Shown: one piece after another, positions 45,401-57,548 of the stretch | Position numbering within the stretch: the stretch's first letter is position 1 | How the letters are laid out: each line of letters starts with the position of its first letter | From: Anaeramoeba flamelloides | Lineage: Eukaryota > Metamonada > Anaeramoebidae | Direction: 5' to 3' | DNA length: 64,000 nucleotides | Assembly (NCBI GenBank): GCA_027625915.1 | Contig: JANTQA010000012.1 | Location: 11,494,501-11,558,500 of the forward strand | Program-made: the position numbers and the translations under genes | Notes under the pieces: generated by a model | Seen by the model: the letters and a program-made list of their open reading frames with translations, nothing else | What the model was told of the DNA's origin: nothing | The model's database searches: none

Positions 45401-47847
45401 ATGGGGAATATTTAATTGGAACCAAAGTTAAATTATTAAATAAAAAAAAAAGTCTAAGGAGTATTAAATTAGATCTTGGAACAGGACATGGTTTTTTACA
45501 ACTTAGCTTTGCGAATAGTGTTCAGGCCAAAGATTTTATTAACAATTTTAATTTTTTTCAAAATAGATATATTGTAATTTCTAATTACTATTTAATCAAA
45601 AAATTTAATAATGTGAAATTATCATCTTCTTGCTCTATAAAAGCGCCCTCACCATTACTAAAAATTTTGAATAATGAACAATATAACGATGAGGATTCCC
45701 CAAATAAAAAGAAAAGAAAATCAAAGCTAAAAAAAAAAAAAAAATTGTTAATTAGTAATTCGAGATTACTGTTCTTGAATTATCACAAAAATACAAAGAA
45801 ATTAATCAACAGCCAAATATATAATTTACAAAATAGTAAATTGTTTTCGATCAAAGATAAAAAAAAGTTAGTACATATAAAATTATCCAATAAAGCAAAA
45901 GAAAAATTAATAATAAATTTTAAATCAAGACTAATTAAAGAAAACTTTATTTTAAATTATAATTTGATCACTTCTAGAAAAAATCAACAATTTATTAAAA
46001 AAATTTTTTATCATAAAAATAGCAATAATAATAAAAATATTAAAGAAAAAGAAGATTATTTTAATATCAGAAAGGAAACAGAAAAAAATCCAGAAGAAGT
46101 AGAAGAAAAAGAAAAATATAATGGAAAAAATAAAGATCTATTTAATAGTTTAATAAAAATATATCACGCTGAAGATTGGAAAACACCACAAAAATTAGGC
46201 TATATGCAATTATTTCAAAATAAAATAAAAATACAATTATTTGATGGAATGATTATTCAACAAAATATACAAAAAATAAAATTCCAATTATTCCCATTAA
46301 GTAATTATTATCTTGAATTAAAATTCCAATTCAAATTACAAACCTTTTTAATTAGTTTCCCATCGATATATATCAAAACACATTTTTTATTATTAGTTGG
46401 ATCTTTAAAAAAGGAAAAGCTATTGTCTCATAGAATTGTAGGAATTTATTTCCCAGGTATATTAACACAAATTAATGATAAAGATCTGAAGAAAAAGGAA
46501 AGATTTGCAATGAAATTAGATAAAAATAAATTGAAATTCGTTGGCTTAAATTTATTATTTGAATTAAACTATGAAAATTTAGCAATTGAAAGAAATAATA
46601 AAAATAAAAATCAATGTTATTTATATCAAGTGGTAAATAAAAACAAAAAAAAATTAACTATAGAATTTATGGATCAAAAATTAAGCAAAGAGTTTTGCCA
46701 TGTCTTTAATTATCGTGCCTTTAATAGATCAAGAGAAAATAGAATTAAATTTAGAAATGAAAATTCTCAAACTATCATTATGAATGAAAGTAAACATACA
46801 AAGTACACTAAACATGAGAAACATACGAAATATAAGAAATATAAACTGAATGATCGTGAATCAATGAAAAAAGGGGGGGAAGGAAAAGAATACCATAAAA
46901 TAATGGAAAAAATGGAAGATACAAACAATACTTTTCAAATAAATTTTTTAACCCCTGAACAAAAAGTAATTTCAAATGGGTTTATTCAAATTAAACCAAG
47001 AAATTTGGAGATTTCTCTTTATGGATATAATGATCAGCAAAAGGCAATAAGATTTAATGATCTTGATTTTGTCCAAATTTCTCAATATAAACATTTCAAA
47101 GATATTTTATCTTTAAAATATTTTAATATGGTTTTTTATTGTAAATTTAGTTCTCTAGATCGTGTTCAAGAATTTTCTTTTTTGTTTTTTACCATAATTA
47201 GAAAAATAATTGAAAGTCAAGAAACAATTTGGAAATATCGATTGAAAATAATTAAAGGATTTGAATACACCAAATCCTCTTCATCTTCGTCTTTATCATC
47301 CTCAAAGCCAAATAAAAAATCAGATGATGAAAATAAATATAAAGTCAAGGAAAAGGATAATGGTAAAGGTAAGGGCAAAAGTAAGGGCAAAAAAAATATA
47401 AATAATAATAATAATGTGGAGAAAAAGAAAAAGGGGGAAAAGGGAAATAATGAAAATCCTCGAAAATTATTAGATTTGAATACAAATAAATTATTTTTTA
47501 ATACAAATTTCCCACCATTTGAAACAACAGATTTTCCGATTTTAGTATATAGTCCTAAAATAAAACAAAAAATTAAACACACTTTACAATTAAATATTCA
47601 AAAATTACAAATTTTCATTAAAGATAAACAAAAACATAAAATAGTGAAAATCAAAAACCTCAGTTTATTAAAAATTAGTTTTTCTTATCCGAAATCACAA
47701 TTAAAAGCTAAGATGCAAACGAAAAAAATCCAATTAATGATCCAATTCTTATCAAAAAACCATAGAAACGATTTTGTAATTTTAGTTTTACAGCTAAAAT
47801 ATTTTTCAAAAAAACAAAAAAGCTTATTAAATCAGAATTTAATTTAA
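42489..47847 (+). CDS. Giant protein with about ten tandem PH-like modules
   Basis: Probable two-exon gene of 1712 aa: exon 1 42489-42646 (ATG, 52 codons plus 2 bases), donor GTTTGC, acceptor ATAAAG, exon 2 42867-47847, intron 220 nt; the phase matches. The downstream frame alone has no early ATG, which supports the exon. Residues 1-130 are helical and basic. From about 139 on, a pattern repeats: beta strands with I-x-L-x-x-x-x-I/F-x-I, a L-x-I-x-F-x-S turn, then a helix R-x-x-F/I-I-x-x-F, as in PH folds. Modules are roughly at 139-237, 244-400 (interrupted by a Thr/Lys/Asn tract), 568-698, 752-847, 865-951, 981-1091, 1144-1235, 1243-1336, 1408-1500 and 1609-1704. They are separated by low-complexity Lys/Asn/Glu linkers. 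No catalytic domain or membrane segment seen. Likely a membrane-lipid or protein scaffold, inferred only from the module type. Confidence 0.7.
43570..43636 (+). repeat. In-frame (ACAAAN)n tract
   Basis: Degenerate ACAAAC/ACAAAA hexamers inside the giant PH-like gene code a Thr-Asn/Thr-Lys tract, splitting the second module. Confidence 0.85.
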
Positions 47848-50800
47848 TAATAATCAATTCATTTTTATTTTCAATTTTTATCAAGATATTTATTACTTTT
47901 TTAAATAATAATATTTTTCTTTATTGTTTCTTTTTAATTATTTATTCAAAATTTAATAAATATCTCCATCCAACATATTCATTTATGTTTAAATTCGACA
48001 TTTTTTTTTAATAGAAGGAACATTATCGACAACTTAGAGTATCGAAAATTGTTCTAATATTATCTGTTTTTTCATTGAAAATAAAAAAAAATAAAATAAA
48101 AAAAAAACTTCAGCTAGCACAAAAAAAATTTTTTAAATTATTTTAGATTTTAAAATAATTTAATTATTACTGTGGTTCAAAAAGCTATCTTTAAAGTAAT
48201 AGATTATTAATAGAAGCCTTAAAAATCAATAATGGTATGAATTATGAGTAGATTCAACTATTAGAGTATAAATTGAATTTTAAAGAAGTAAAAGGTTTGT
48301 GATAAGAGTTTTTTCTACTTTTCTTTTTGAGTTAGTTCGATTTACTAAATGAATGATTTCTTATTAAATATTGATATAATAAAACGTTTTGACATAATAT
48401 ATTGTAGGAAATAATTAGGAAAACCATAAAACCATTTACGATAAAAATATTATTTAAATTTTTTTTATTAAAATATTATAAAGAGGAAGGTCTTGGTATT
48501 TTCCAAGGAGAACCAAATTATCTCTTTTATCTTCTCTTATTTCACATTTTCTTTTATTAAAAATTATACCTTTAATATGCCATTATCAATTTTTTACAGA
48601 TGATTTATTCTCCATTATATAATAAATACAATTATTTAAATCAAAAATTACATTCAATATATGAAATTATTATTCAAAATGAATTAAAAACTAAACAAAA
48701 AAAAATTGTTAATTCAAAATATTTTAGAAAGATAAAGATTCAAAATTTATTTATAGAAAAAAATCAGATTCAGTTTAGAATTTAAACTCGATATCACTAA
48801 TAGTATCCCAACCAAAAATGAAAAATTCTCGTTTTTTTTTAAATTAATCAACATACCATTGTTAAGGTATAATAGATTTAATGAACTTCAGATTGGATTG
48901 GGTTTGTTATTCATTAAAAAAATACATGTAGAAAATTATTAATTTCTTATAAAAAAAATAAAAGTTTAAAATATATTTTTGGGTCCCTTTCATTCAAAGG
49001 TCTCGTGAGACATTTCTCAATTTCTTTAGGAAATTAAAATTATAATCATAAAGATTTTTTAAATTGTGAATTTTTATTTTAAAAGAAATTCCAAATCTCT
49101 TTTTTCTTAAATTTAATTTTGATTTCAGAATTTTTTTTTTTTAAATTAGCATTTTTAAAATCCAAACAATAAAATTGATAAAATAGAAAAATTTAAAAAA
49201 AAAAAAAAGTGGACAAATTAGATAAAATGATCTGATATGAAATTTGAAATTTTCTTTTTAGAAGAATATTGAATTAACATTCATAGAATTTGTTTTATTT
49301 TTTTCAATAAAAATGTACCCATTTGACTCAAAAAGAGTTAATAAAAAATAAAAATGATTCTATAAAAACTGATAATAATTTTTAAATAACAATTCTCAGA
49401 ATAATTGATTTAGAAATTAGGTTATTTAAATCTATTAAACCAAGTATATTAATATATAGATAAGAATATACGAATTAAGAAATAAAAAAATTAAATTATA
49501 AAAATTATGGATTAATTTATGTATTACATAAAAAGGAAAATGAACAGAAATGCACTCGTTTTACAAATAAAATATAAAATAAAATCAAAAATAAGGTAAT
49601 TTCAGTTAATAAAAAAAAAAAAATTCAATTAAAAGAAAAATTATAAAAATTTATTTCTACCTTATTTAGAACAATCAATAAAATTTCATCAAAGAACAAA
49701 TAATAATAATATCAACTAAATTTCATACAATTTTAATACCCCCCCCCCAAAAAAAAAAAATGTTTATGTAAATCATATAATTAATAATTGAATTTTCAGT
49801 GTTGGAAATATCATTTTGTTTTTACCGATTTATTAGAATTGTGTAATTTGAGAATTATGGTTAAACGTTAAATTGTTTTCTTGGGTTTTCTGTTTATTTA
49901 AAAAATCTTTTATTTTACTTGATTCAAAATAAAAAAAACGGCCTTTGCTTTTCTGAAATTTAAAAATATTGAGTATAATCTTTGATTTTTTACTATTCAT
50001 TTGAATGCAAGAAAAAATAGCTGTTAGGTTTTTTAACTTTTTGAAATAAAAAGACAATTTATTAATTTTTTTTTACATTTCCAAAATTAAAAAAAATCCT
50101 ATTTAGGTTATCCATAATTCAAAATAATAGGGTAAAATTTTTGATTTTACTCCATTTTTTTGAATTATGGAAAATCTATATACTCCGCGGAACTTGATGG
50201 AACAGATGACAATCTCCACAAAAATATTTCACAATAATTAAAGATCATAACTTTTTATTTAAAACTCAAAGATATTTAAGTTATGATCTTATACTCAACA
50301 ATTCTAAAATTCAGTTCAATTTATTAATTACCTATATAGATATTATTATACAATCAATAAAAACTCAAATCAATTTTATCCACTATTTTTCGAACATTAA
50401 CAGAAAGAAATAATAAAAAAAAATTGATCATTTTTTCTTGGTATGTCCTTCCTATAAAAACAAAAATATAAATTAAATTTTCAAAATATCATACAATATA
50501 AAAATCTAAAAGAATTAATGTTAAACCAAGACAGTTTGAAATTATTTTTATTAATTAATAATTGTGTAATATCTGATTTTACGCTTATATCTCTATAAGG
50601 AAATTTAAGTCTAAGAGCAAAAAGAGTGGAATTTTACGCTTCTTCAATAATAAAAAAATAAATAACAAAAATTTACATTTCTAATTGACTTTTATAAAGA
50701 TAATAAAGTTATTTTAGGTATAAATTAGTAAAAAAATAGGACAATCGAAATAACAATTTTGGCATATTAATAAGAAAATGAAAACATTTTGTTTACAATT

Positions 50801-51871
50801 TGTAAAAAAAGTCAAATAAATTAAAAAAAAAAAAGTTAAATGGGGTTTTTAACTAGATACATAATTGAAAATGAAAACTAAGATTAATTACAATAAGAAA
50901 AAATATTTTATTAAAAACAAAAAGGAGAAAATAATACAATAACATTTTTTCTTATTTATTATTTTTTCGGAGTTTTTTCTTTGATCGATTTATTTTTTAA
51001 AATCTATTTAAAAAAATTTAATATTTATGAGATCTCCAATACCACTTATTGGATTTCAAAATAATAAAGTAAATCACAATAGAATTTGTTGGTTTAGTTG
51101 ATAATAATATAATGAATCCTTCTTAAGGTTAATTTGTTTCTTCTTTTAATTTTTCTAGCTTTTCATTTCCAGGTTTCTGTGATCTCTATTAATGTTTACA
51201 ATTAAAAATCCTATTGATCTTTTTTTTTTCAAAATGGTAAATATCAAAACTCAAAGAACAAAATTTCATTTTAATTCAAATAAAGCCTTGAAAATAAAGT
51301 TCAGATTGATCTGTTGACTTTGGTTTTGGAGTGAGATTTCTCCAGACAAAACTTATTGGTTTAAAACAGATATCAAAATATCATCTTTGATCATTTGAAA
51401 AATTTCAAAAAACAGAAAAAGGACTTATGAATTGAATTCGTTTTCTAATCGCCTTGTGATGAAATTTGAGATATTTTCCGAAATTAGAAACTGTTGAGAG
51501 TCTACCTTTTGCTTTGTTACGATGATGTAGGAATAGAAAAAAAAAAAAATGTTAAATGTGCGAGTTATGAAAGGGAAATTAATGAAAAGTAAAAAGAACA
51601 AAAAGAATTGAACTAAAACGTTAAAAGAATTTTATTAAACCAAGTATTCGTTCCCCTAAAAAATTGGATTGATCCAAGATTAAAAAAAGAGTTTTGATTG
51701 TTGAAGAATTTTTTTTTTTTTTTTTTTTTTTTTAATTATTTGTTTGCTTTTTGAGACAACACCAACTAAAAAATTTTTTCTTTGAATGAATAAAGAAAAC
51801 AAATGGTAGGATCTTAAATATTCAAGATGAGTTTATTTTTTACGAGGTAGAAAGTTTATATTCTTTGTGAG
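47848..51871. other. Gene-poor region between the giant gene and Cpn10
   Basis: No gene recognised. It holds the palindrome cluster at 49880-50200, a C run at about 49740-49748 and a T run at about 51714-51733. A minus-strand stretch at 51450-51545 reads protein-like (VTKQKVDSQQFLISENIS) for about 36 codons and then meets stops; not called as a gene. The open frame at 48600-48785 (plus) shows no motif. Confidence 0.5.
49880..50205. repeat. Palindrome-cluster repeat, cluster 4
   Basis: Near-identical to cluster 1 over about 115 bp (GGCCTTTGCTTTTCTGAAAT onward, 49939-50045 versus 10286-10395), then a type A palindrome around 50030-50098 and a very clean type B palindrome at 50110-50171 whose arm TCCATAATTCAAAA pairs with TTTTGAATTATGGA. 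Ends with a GC-richer linker. Confidence 0.72.
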
Positions 51872-52246
51872 TTAATTTTTTGAAATAACCCCCATAACAT
51901 CCGATTCCTTTATGATGATGACATCTTTGTCTTCTAAATGAACGTTTACGCCCCCAAATTTTGGTAAAATGATCGTGTCGCCTACTTTAACTGTTGGCTT
52001 GAATCGTTTTCCGTTCTTGTCGATTAACCCATCACCAACAGCTAATACAGTTGCCCTTTGGTTTTTTTTGCTTGCCGAATCTGGAAGCACGATCCCACTT
52101 TTCGTTTTTGTCTTGGTTTCTTTTCTTTCGACAATAATTCTTTCATAAAGAGGAATTAAATCTTTAACACGGGTACCAAATGAACAAGCTGTTAATTGAA
52201 TAAATCTTTTGGTATTTTCGGAAAAAAGTTTTGAAAAGCTTAACAT
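51872..52246 (-). CDS. Co-chaperonin Cpn10/Hsp10 with organelle-targeting leader
   Basis: 124 aa, single exon, ATG at 52246, TAA at 51872. The core from about residue 27 matches Cpn10: PLYERIIVERKE, mobile loop with KTKSGIVLPDSA, ATVLAVGDG, VGDTIILPKFGG, then EDKDVIIIKESDVMGVI. It caps Cpn60 during folding of imported organelle proteins. The first about 25 residues (MLSFSKLFSENTKRFIQLTA) contain Ser/Lys/Arg and aromatic residues but no acidic cluster beyond one Glu, which suits a mitochondrial or hydrogenosomal targeting peptide. GroES-type Cpn10s are near 95-105 aa, so the leader accounts for the extra length. No Cpn60 gene is nearby. Confidence 0.93.
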   Translation of the reverse strand: MLSFSKLFSENTKRFIQLTACSFGTRVKDLIPLYERIIVERKETKTKTKSGIVLPDSASKKNQRATVLAVGDGLIDKNGKRFKPTVKVGDTIILPKFGGVNVHLEDKDVIIIKESDVMGVISKN

Positions 52247-52581
52247 AGGAAGGAAAATAAAAAAAATGAAAATTTAATTTCTCCAGTTGATTTAAGGTTA
52301 TCAAGCAACAATTTATTTTTGATTTAATTTGTAAACAACAAATATGGAAATGAATTTAATGATTCTATTAATTGTAAAATGTATAGATCAAAATTTTCCT
52401 TCAGCCTTCCAAAAAAAAATCACCAAGTTCAAAAATATCATCAAAGTTCCTAAATCCTGAGATAAAAAAAAATAAAACAATTGTAGTTAGACTTTTGCAT
52501 TAAAAATTTGAAAAGTTTAATGATTTTATACAATCTTTTTTGGAAAAGTTGAATGAAAATTTTGTTGTTTTGGTAAGTAAA

Positions 52582-53076
52582 GTAGTGAAAAAAATTTGGT
52601 ACAGGAAAAAAATACTGGTATGATTTTTAATCGTAAATATCGGGAAAATTGATGTGTATTTTCTTTGATTTAAAATCAAATCTTTTTTTTTTAAAAATCA
52701 AACTTTTGAAGATATAACTCATACACTTATTAGAATGATGATGAATGAAATTATATTTGTTCAAAATACTATTCAACCAATCAAAAAACAAGCAGAAAAA
52801 TTATCATTTTCCAAACTCTAATAAACCTCTATAAACCGATTGTTTTTCAAAAAAAGTTGATCTACTAATGGTTATCAAACAATTAAAGGAGCATTCTATA
52901 GATACTCCACTTTCTTGAAATTAAGGTAGACTTATTACTAGATAAATAAAAATATTTGGTTATATATAAAAAGGATTTAATTGAAAATAAATGAAATTAT
53001 ACAAACATTTTTCTTAATACACACAATTAAAAATCTTGTCGGGGATTATTTTCATGTACGGTATTTTTTTTCTTAC
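52582..53076. mobile_element. MITE family 4, copy B, about 495 bp
   Basis: Reverse-orientation relative of 23079-23577: its right arm, read on the minus strand, gives GTACATGAAAA..CAAGATTTTTAATTGTG and later CCTTTTTATATATAACCAAA, matching the left arm of copy A. The left arm (AGTAGTGAAAAAAATTTGG..) is its inverted partner. More diverged than copy A. Lies about 340 bp upstream of the Cpn10 start codon. Confidence 0.78.
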
Positions 53077-53167
53077 TATAATAGCGATATTTTAGGAGTT
53101 TTTTTTTTATTATTTGTAGTGTATTTGGGTCTGTTAGAATTTAGTAGGTAAGTGTATATATTATGTT

Positions 53168-53180
53168 AGGGGGGGGGGGG
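53168..53180 (+). repeat. G homopolymer
   Basis: About 12-13 consecutive G, striking in a sequence this AT-rich. The 53100-53330 flank is also unusually G-rich on the plus strand (GGTAAGTG, TTAGGAAATG, GAGGGGGTGATG). Confidence 0.85.
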
Positions 53181-53565
53181 GTATTAAGAAGGAGAAAAAA
53201 AGTTTGAGTTTGGTAAGGATAATAATGTTAGGAAATGTTATGTGGCATCAGGTATGTAAATTGATACATACTTATTAGGTTTTTTATTGATTTAATAAGG
53301 ATATGTTTGTGTTGAATTTGAGGGGGTGATGTATCTTTCCATAAGATTGGTTTCCCTATATCATTTTTTAAAATGTATACGAGAAAACAAAAATGTCTTC
53401 TCAAAAATTAGAGTGGAGGATATTTATCTAAAAATTGTCTTTACGACTTCATCATTTGAATCTCGTCCTGCAGTGATCAGAAAGTTTCTATGCATCTAAG
53501 ATACCAATTCTTTTCTAAAAAACACAACAAGTAGAATACTATTCCTAAAAAATTTCATTTTACTA

Positions 53566-54043
53566 TAGTGGTGTAAATAACCTGTGTTTTTTATTTTAAC
53601 CCATTAGTAAAATTAAACTCATGCAAAAAATATTGGCTGACTCTAGAAATAAAAGAAACAAATCAATGGGATGGAAACAGTATATAAACAAGAAATTGTG
53701 TTCTTTAAATAAATTTTAAAAAGAATTATGAAGATACTGGAAGATTAAAATCTTATTTTTTGACAAAAAAAAGTGAAAAATGTCATTTTTTGAATTTTTA
53801 TAAAAAAATCATTTTTTAATCTCAGAAATTTTGTAAATATGATGAAATTTTTGAACTAAAAGTATTTAATATTATTGAGCCATTTCGATTAATCAAAGAT
53901 CTAACCTCTAAAGTAAATTTGGATCTGAAACAAGAATCTATAAGTGATTTCTGGTTTTCCAATACCCAAGTCTGAAAAAAAAAATGGGAGTTACATTTTG
54001 GTAAGGGGTTAAAGGTTGTCTGAACGGGTTATTTACGCCACTG
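53566..54043. mobile_element. MITE family 7, single copy, 478 bp
   Basis: Flanked by TA on both sides. Short terminal inverted repeats: left TAGTGGTGTAAATAACC, right GGTTATTTACGCCACTG (complement CAGTGGCGTAAATAACC). The CAGTGG start and TA target are typical of Tc1/mariner-type elements. Interior contains no open frame of note. It ends about 380 bp before the ARL gene. Confidence 0.75.
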
Positions 54044-54421
54044 TATTTTTACATTTTTTTTCAAATTACTTCGAATAGCAAAAGCTTGGGGGATAATATT
54101 CTAAAAATTTATTTTTTCTTGGTATTTTTCCTAATAAATTTAGTACAATTTCTCAATACCTTTTTTTGGTGTGAATCTGACTACTTTTAAATGGTACAAA
54201 TTCATGGTTAATAAGCTTTATTTAAACAAAAACAAAAAATTTTTCTACTTTTAATTTTTTCTCAATTATTTTCTCTCATGTTTTTCAGTGAAATTCAAGG
54301 ACAAAATTGAATGAGTTATGACTCAAAGAACTAATTAGAATATTTTTACAATCATTTTTTACAGTGTTTTTTAAAAATTTTCACTATTTTATTGCTTGAC
54401 ATCTGAAGTAGTTTACACCAG

Positions 54422-55604
54422 ATGTTTTCTATTTTCCGTTATACATATCGCTATATCATTCAAAAGCCAAAAAGAAATGTACTTATACTTGGCCTTCAAA
54501 ACTCTGGGTAAAAACAAAAAGATCTTTTTATCTTCGATAGCTTTATTCTCTCTTTTTTCATTCTTGAATTCAATTATTATTTATTTTTTTTCTTTTCAAC
54601 AACCAACGAACACACCAATCAACCACTTTCCTCGAAAAAAAATCTACAAAAACAAAGCATAGTGTCCTTAATATTTCAACAAACTCAAAAAAAACTCATT
54701 CAACAGAAAAAGCTTGAATTTTAACACTTTTGAACAATTCGCTTCTTTTTTTAAAAAATTTTTAATCTTTGTCTCAATAACCAAAAAATTCATCCACAAA
54801 CAAAAACTCATCCAAAACGAAACAACTTTATTAACCAAACAACTTCTCACACACCCAAATCAAAATAGAAAAACCTCATTACTAAACGATATCAAAAGAA
54901 AATTCCAACAAGATGCAAATGATGAAGTTGTTCCAACTATCGGACAAAACTATTGCCGAATTGTTGGTGGTGGGTATGACATTACAATAAACGATCTTGG
55001 TGGGCAACCAAAATTCCGAGAAACTTGGGTGTTTTACTTGAGGGATGTTGATCTTTTAATTTACGTCATCGACGGATCGGATTCTGAAAAATTCAAAGAA
55101 TCAACAAGAGAATTCCAATATCTGATGGAGAACCCATCTTTAGTCCACGCGCCGGTCTTGGTTTGCATCAACAAGCAAGATTTGCCAGATTGCTTCTCAG
55201 AAGAGAAGTTTGACGAGGTTCTGAATCTGACAAAATATATCAAGGATCGATCCTTTGCATGCTTCGGAACGATCGCCAATGGCCCAAAGAAGCGTAAAGG
55301 AACAGAAAATGTCATCAATTGGATCTTTTTGCAATTAAAACAAGACACCAATTTACAAGAACGTCTACTTTTAAAAAAAGAAGGGAAGATACCAGAATCA
55401 CTAATACGTCCAAAGCACAAGAGAAAAGAAACAAAATCCTCAAAAGAAAAAGATTCAAAGAAAAAACAAAAGCAATTCTTTGATGAAAACGAAAATGAAA
55501 ATGATAATTTGAATGCTGTAGATGAAGACTCATCCCAAAGTTTATCAGAGAGTTCCAGCACTACTTACTTTGAGAGCGAGCTTGATTCTGTTTTAGATAA
55601 TTGA
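54422..55604 (+). CDS. ARF/ARL-family small GTPase with C-terminal tail (two exons)
   Basis: 273 aa. Exon 1 54422-54507 (MFSIFRYTYR.. to NVLILGLQNSG, donor GTAAAA), intron 361 nt, exon 2 54869-55604 (acceptor AAAATAG, then KTSLLNDI), phase 2. The join rebuilds G1 GLQNSGKT; the intron splits the last P-loop glycine codon. G2 Thr in VVPTIGQNY, G3 DLGGQ, G4 NKQD are all present; the G5 SAK-type motif is unclear (CFGTIANG). DLLIYVIDGSD resembles ARL2/ARL3. The N-terminus lacks Gly2, so no myristoylation is predicted. After the GTPase core (about 210 aa) there is an about 65-residue Lys-rich then acidic/Ser-rich tail, which recalls ARL13B-type extended ARLs, but ARL13B lacks the G3 Gln seen here. 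Subfamily unassigned. Confidence 0.87.
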
Positions 55605-56188
55605 GATTTAACTTTTGAGAATTGAGAATTGAAATTTGAGATTTGATTTTTGGTAGAGTTATTTTAAAAAAGTGTGACAGAAAAAGGTTTCCAATAGGTT
55701 CACTAAACCAATCTGTGTACTTCAATAGAGCTATTTTTCGATCTTTATTAAAATCTTTTTTGTTCATACTTTATAAAATTTTTTTATTTGATATTTAATA
55801 TTAAATCTTTGATATTTAGTATTGAGTGTTTCATCTTTTTTATTCTAACCACGAAAAAATCTTCCAAAAATTTTCAAAAAATGGATGACTTATAGAATCC
55901 TTATGTATCAACTGTCAAATTTTGAACTTTGAAAGTTCAATTTACAAAGATTACATTTTATTGGGGAATATTTTTTGTGATTATTAATTTCTTTTCATTT
56001 TATTATTTATTAATTTGTTACTTTTCAAAAAAAAAATTAATAATACTTCAAAATATAAAAAAAAATAATAAACCATATGTCAATATTTTTATCTTTTTTT
56101 AAATTAAGGGTCGAGCTGTTACGGTTAAAAATAATTTTCTGAAATCAAAAAAAAAAATTTTTTAATTTTTATCAATGCTTTAATATAC
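55605..56188. other. Spacer downstream of the ARL gene
   Basis: AT-rich, no gene seen. The short open frame on the minus strand at 55561-55767 overlaps the ARL 3' end and is not supported. Confidence 0.55.
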
Positions 56189-56190
56189 TA

Positions 56191-56718
56191 AACCCAGTTC
56201 CAAAAATTTGGACACACCCAAAATCAAAAATAGGCAAAAAAAAACTCAATTTATTGTTTTTTACCAAACCTAATATAAAACCACATTTAAGTTACCTAGT
56301 ATGAATGTTTTAATAAGTAATCATTTTAACCCAAATAAAAGAAAAAAATATAAAACTCAAAAATAAAAGCGTGTATGTCCAAAATAATGAAACTAGCGAA
56401 ACAAAAAATGTATTGGTAAATTTGTTTGAATTTTCACCAACAATTGTTGATCGATCAAATGTTAAGAAACCATCTACCAATTGAATGTGATTTTCAAATT
56501 AAAAAACTCAACACTAACCTTCTATCAACCATTGAATAAAAATTTCGAGATCTAACAAAACAGATTACGTAACTGCAAAAAAGGAAATGAAAACAAAACA
56601 AAAAAGACAAAAAATGAAATTGTTTGTAAAATCAAAATTCTTTTCAATTTGAATTTAAAGTGCAGTAATGATGTTCTTTCCACTGTTTAAACTATGTCCA
56701 ATTTTTTGGAATCTAGTT
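56191..56718. mobile_element. MITE family 1 (Tc1/mariner-like), copy B, 528 bp
   Basis: Same length and orientation as copy A at 9352-9879. Left end AACCCAGTTCCAAAAATTTG, right end CCAATTTTTTGGAATCTAGTT, TA on both sides (56189-56190, 56719-56720). The TIR words (TTCCAAAAA..GGACACA) resemble the ends of the transposase-bearing relic at 58146-59206, so that element or a relative may have supplied the transposase. Confidence 0.87.
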
Positions 56719-57548
56719 TACTTCAAAAACGAACCAAAGTGTGAAGTGCAATCGATATCCACAAGAAAATAGTCAAAAAAGAGAAGATTTTCCAAAAAAA
56801 TCACCAAAGAGATACCTGAATTTCCAATTTAATAGGTCAACCTCGATTTTTTTTGGCAATTCTTTCATAAGGTACCAATTTTGATAAAATTCGATATTTG
56901 ATTTTTTTATCCCAAATACTACTAGAATTATAAATATAAAAATATCAGATCAATCAGTTCTCCGAAATATTAATAATAAAGTGGTTTTATGATAAAAATA
57001 ATCCCATTCTACAATCTCAAAAAAAATCAAATAATACGTATTCTTTGATATCTGAAATAATTATTTTTTATATATCAAATTCAATTTCATCTTGGTAGAA
57101 TTTATTTTGAGGATTTTTTTTAAATCCATTTCAATTTTTAAATTTGTTTTTCAAATTAAAAACTTTTTAAAAATCAAAAGTATTTTTTGTCAAATAAAAA
57201 AATTAAAAGAAACGAAATTTTCAAAGTCAGGCAATATAAATGATCTCCAAAACTCACACCCAACAACAACAATAATAACACACCCCTTTAAATATTGCTT
57301 TATTTTTCAAATATTTCCAAGATAAGAGGAATTATTGCCGAATGAAGAAACACTAAAAATTGAAAATTACATAACTTCATTTTGAGGTTAAAAAAAACTT
57401 TCTATACTTTAATGATCAGAAACTTTAAAGAGAAGAAACTTACACAACCATTCATTCCTTTATTAAAAGATGAAATTAATTCCAAATAGAGAAAAAATAA
57501 ACAACAAATTTTTAATCGAGGTTGTTTCCATGGTTTTGAATTGATATT

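Noticed and set aside
55061-55561. 166-codon minus-strand frame opposite the ARL gene
   Set aside because: Antisense shadow of the GTPase exon; the sense strand has all GTPase motifs.
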